A stretch of 5,725 bases of DNA, from assembly GCA_016210825.1 (NCBI GenBank), contig JACQTM010000213.1, positions 1-5,725 of the forward strand. Reading direction: 5' to 3'. The stretch comes from Hyphomicrobiales bacterium. GTDB taxonomy: Bacteria > Pseudomonadota > Alphaproteobacteria > Rhizobiales > Xanthobacteraceae. This document shows, in pieces, positions 5,604 through 5,725 of the stretch (position 1 is its first letter; every line of letters begins with the position of its first letter). The position numbers and the translations under genes are program-made. Below the pieces are notes generated by a model. It ran no database searches and was not told the DNA's origin. It saw only the letters and a program-made list of their open reading frames with translations.

Positions 5604-5725
5604 TCGTCATGCCCGGCCTCGTGCCGGGCATCCACGCATTAGGGAATGAAGATATTCGTGGATGGCCGGGACAAGTTTACACTCGGGCCGGCCAAAGGCC
5701 GGACCCGGGTGCCCGGCCATGACGA
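5604..5725. repeat. Composite palindromic intergenic repeat (REP/BIME-like)
   Basis: The element begins TCGTCAT (5604-5610) and ends ATGACGA (5719-5725), exact reverse complements, with partial pairing continuing into the next eight bases. Inside are several hairpins: ATGCCCGGC/GCCGGGCAT (5609-5617 and 5623-5631, loop CTCGT); CATCCACGCAT (5629-5639) against ATTCGTGGATG (5654-5664), 10 of 11 paired; and a long stem of 5681-5693 with 5697-5710 (core CCGGCC-AAA-GGCCGG, one bulged A). From general knowledge, palindromes of the form GTCATG(C/G)CCGGC...GCCGGGCATCCACG are abundant between genes in Bradyrhizobium and relatives; this is the main basis for the suggested host. The right end coincides with the window edge, so it may extend further. 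Confidence 0.8.

Overview
This window most likely comes from the chromosome of a high-GC alphaproteobacterium of the Bradyrhizobium/Rhodopseudomonas type. The evidence is the base composition, a FixJ-family regulator paired with an HExNQP-type histidine kinase, and GC-rich palindromes of the kind common between genes in that group. The genus is an inference; no marker gene is present.

All recognisable genes lie on the minus strand, so transcription runs from right to left. In transcription order they are: a membrane sensor histidine kinase with a MASE1-like multi-pass N-terminus (4492 to 2786); a FixJ/LuxR-type response regulator whose start overlaps the kinase stop in an ATGA junction (2789 to 2169); a small predicted three-helix membrane protein of unknown function (2090 to 1722); a 245-base gap with a strong hairpin; and the N-terminal 492 codons of a P2-type cation-transporting ATPase (1476 to 1, cut by the window edge). 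The kinase and regulator form a clear two-component operon. The same strand and order make it plausible, but unproven, that the pair controls the small membrane protein and the ion pump, linking a membrane-sensed signal to cation transport.

The right-hand 1.1 kb (4493 to 5725) has no intact gene that I can support. It looks like decaying, repeat-rich DNA. A minus-strand frame at 4898 to 4554 reads as protein-like sequence broken by four in-frame stops, and the same frame stays largely open back to 5411. There is an 11-bp perfect palindrome inside that relic, a pair of 22-base imperfect inverted repeats facing each other at 5322-5343 and 5468-5489, and a composite palindromic intergenic repeat at 5604-5725 built from several hairpins inside TCGTCAT/ATGACGA ends.

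I found no RNA gene, CRISPR array or intact insertion sequence. The ordinary part of the window is the two-component system and the ATPase. The less explained parts are the eroded reading frame, the inverted-repeat element, and the signal and target of the MASE1 kinase.
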